A stretch of 64,000 nucleotides of DNA from an uncultured Rhizobiaceae group bacterium (lineage in GTDB: Bacteria > Pseudomonadota > Alphaproteobacteria > Rhizobiales > Rhizobiaceae), in contig CANMVS010000008.1 in NCBI GenBank assembly GCA_947501445.1, positions 124,001 through 188,000 on the forward strand, given 5' to 3'. Position numbers and translations under genes: made by a program. A model generated the notes under the pieces. It did not search any database. It saw only the letters and a program-made list of their open reading frames with translations, and had not been told where the DNA came from. How positions within the stretch are numbered: position 1 is the first letter of the stretch; each line of letters begins with the position of its first letter. Below, one piece after another: positions 63,820 to 64,000 of the stretch.

Positions 63820-64000
63820 TTACGCCGCTTTGATCTGGCGTGCCTTTTCGACAAGCACCTGCGCCTGGCGAATGGACGCGTAGTCAATAAGCCGACCGTC
63901 AAGTGAGACAGCGCCTTTTCCGGCCGTGGCTGCCTCCTGCATGGCGGTCAATATACGCCGGGCACGATCGACCTCGTCTGATGCGGGGCTCATCACCTTG
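63820..64000 (-). CDS. CoA ester lyase (HpcH/HpaI/malyl-CoA lyase family), C-terminal end only
   Basis: The minus strand stays open from the window edge to a TAA at 63820-63822. About 59 residues are visible: MSPASDEVDRARRILTAM, then GKGAVSLDGRLIDYASIRQA and a final LVEKARQIKAA. This is the C-terminus of citrate-lyase-beta-like CoA ester lyases, which act on malyl- or citramalyl-CoA. The catalytic part lies outside the window, so the substrate class is unresolved. Confidence 0.8.
   Translation of the reverse strand, partial: KVMSPASDEVDRARRILTAMQEAATAGKGAVSLDGRLIDYASIRQAQVLVEKARQIKAA

Overview
The window is about 64 kb of a moderate-GC (roughly 50%) chromosome from an alphaproteobacterium, most likely Rhizobiales/Hyphomicrobiales. 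The evidence is the order rplY-pth-ychF-maoC-maoC, the order lgt-midA-pgeF-M24 peptidase, the trxB/lsrB(vtlR)/lrp/LpcC-type mannosyltransferase/greA neighbourhood, a BA14K protein, and a small RNA resembling rhizobial alpha-r RNAs. No rRNA, tRNA, CRISPR array or intact insertion sequence was recognised.

Layout. 1-5876 (minus) is the 5' part of a large lipopeptide synthetase (fatty acyl-AMP ligase, carrier protein, two condensation domains in tandem, adenylation domain running off the edge). It has a very AT-rich upstream region and sits beside a 5'-truncated apt, which looks like an island junction. 6.4-22.9 kb is mostly housekeeping: two MaoC proteins, ychF, pth, rplY, prs, a lipoprotein, an M24 peptidase-like protein, pgeF, midA, lgt, ubiK, a YbjN protein, proC and csaA. 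A small sugar-metabolism and regulator segment (YHS protein, TetR, Gfo/Idh/MocA oxidoreductase, TIM-barrel isomerase, AraC) interrupts it. 22.9-37.4 kb holds a two-component system, a MarR regulator with a palindromic operator, ilvE, a metallo-beta-lactamase-fold hydrolase, small secreted proteins, a cold-shock protein, a DMT transporter, a PQQ sugar dehydrogenase, an EAL protein, an aspartate aminotransferase, msrP and a TIM-barrel/cupin fusion. 37.4-52.7 kb is the unusual accessory region. 52.7-64 kb returns to core genes (lsrB, trxB, lrp, a glycosyltransferase, greA, a DUF2235 hydrolase, carB, a zinc metallopeptidase, the end of a CoA ester lyase).

The region most worth attention is 40.1-52.6 kb. 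It holds eight small secreted cysteine-rich proteins (seven with 8 cysteines, one with 6) and one broken copy, two paralogous 225-227 aa secreted acidic proteins, a secreted multicopper oxidase with a di-heme peroxidase, an orphan lipoprotein and one AraC-family regulator. Six transcription units here (two of them divergent) are each preceded by the same approximately 43-bp element: two direct half-sites with a 22-bp period, always in the same orientation relative to the downstream gene, and ending next to promoter-like elements. That makes a coherent, apparently undescribed regulon. The AraC protein is the obvious candidate activator, but this is inference.

Two further non-coding features stand out. 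One is a dispersed repeat of about 100 bp made of two hairpins, present in ten copies (two partial), several abutting stop codons. The other is a minus-strand small RNA at about 37.75-37.88 kb with its own promoter, three hairpins and an intrinsic terminator.
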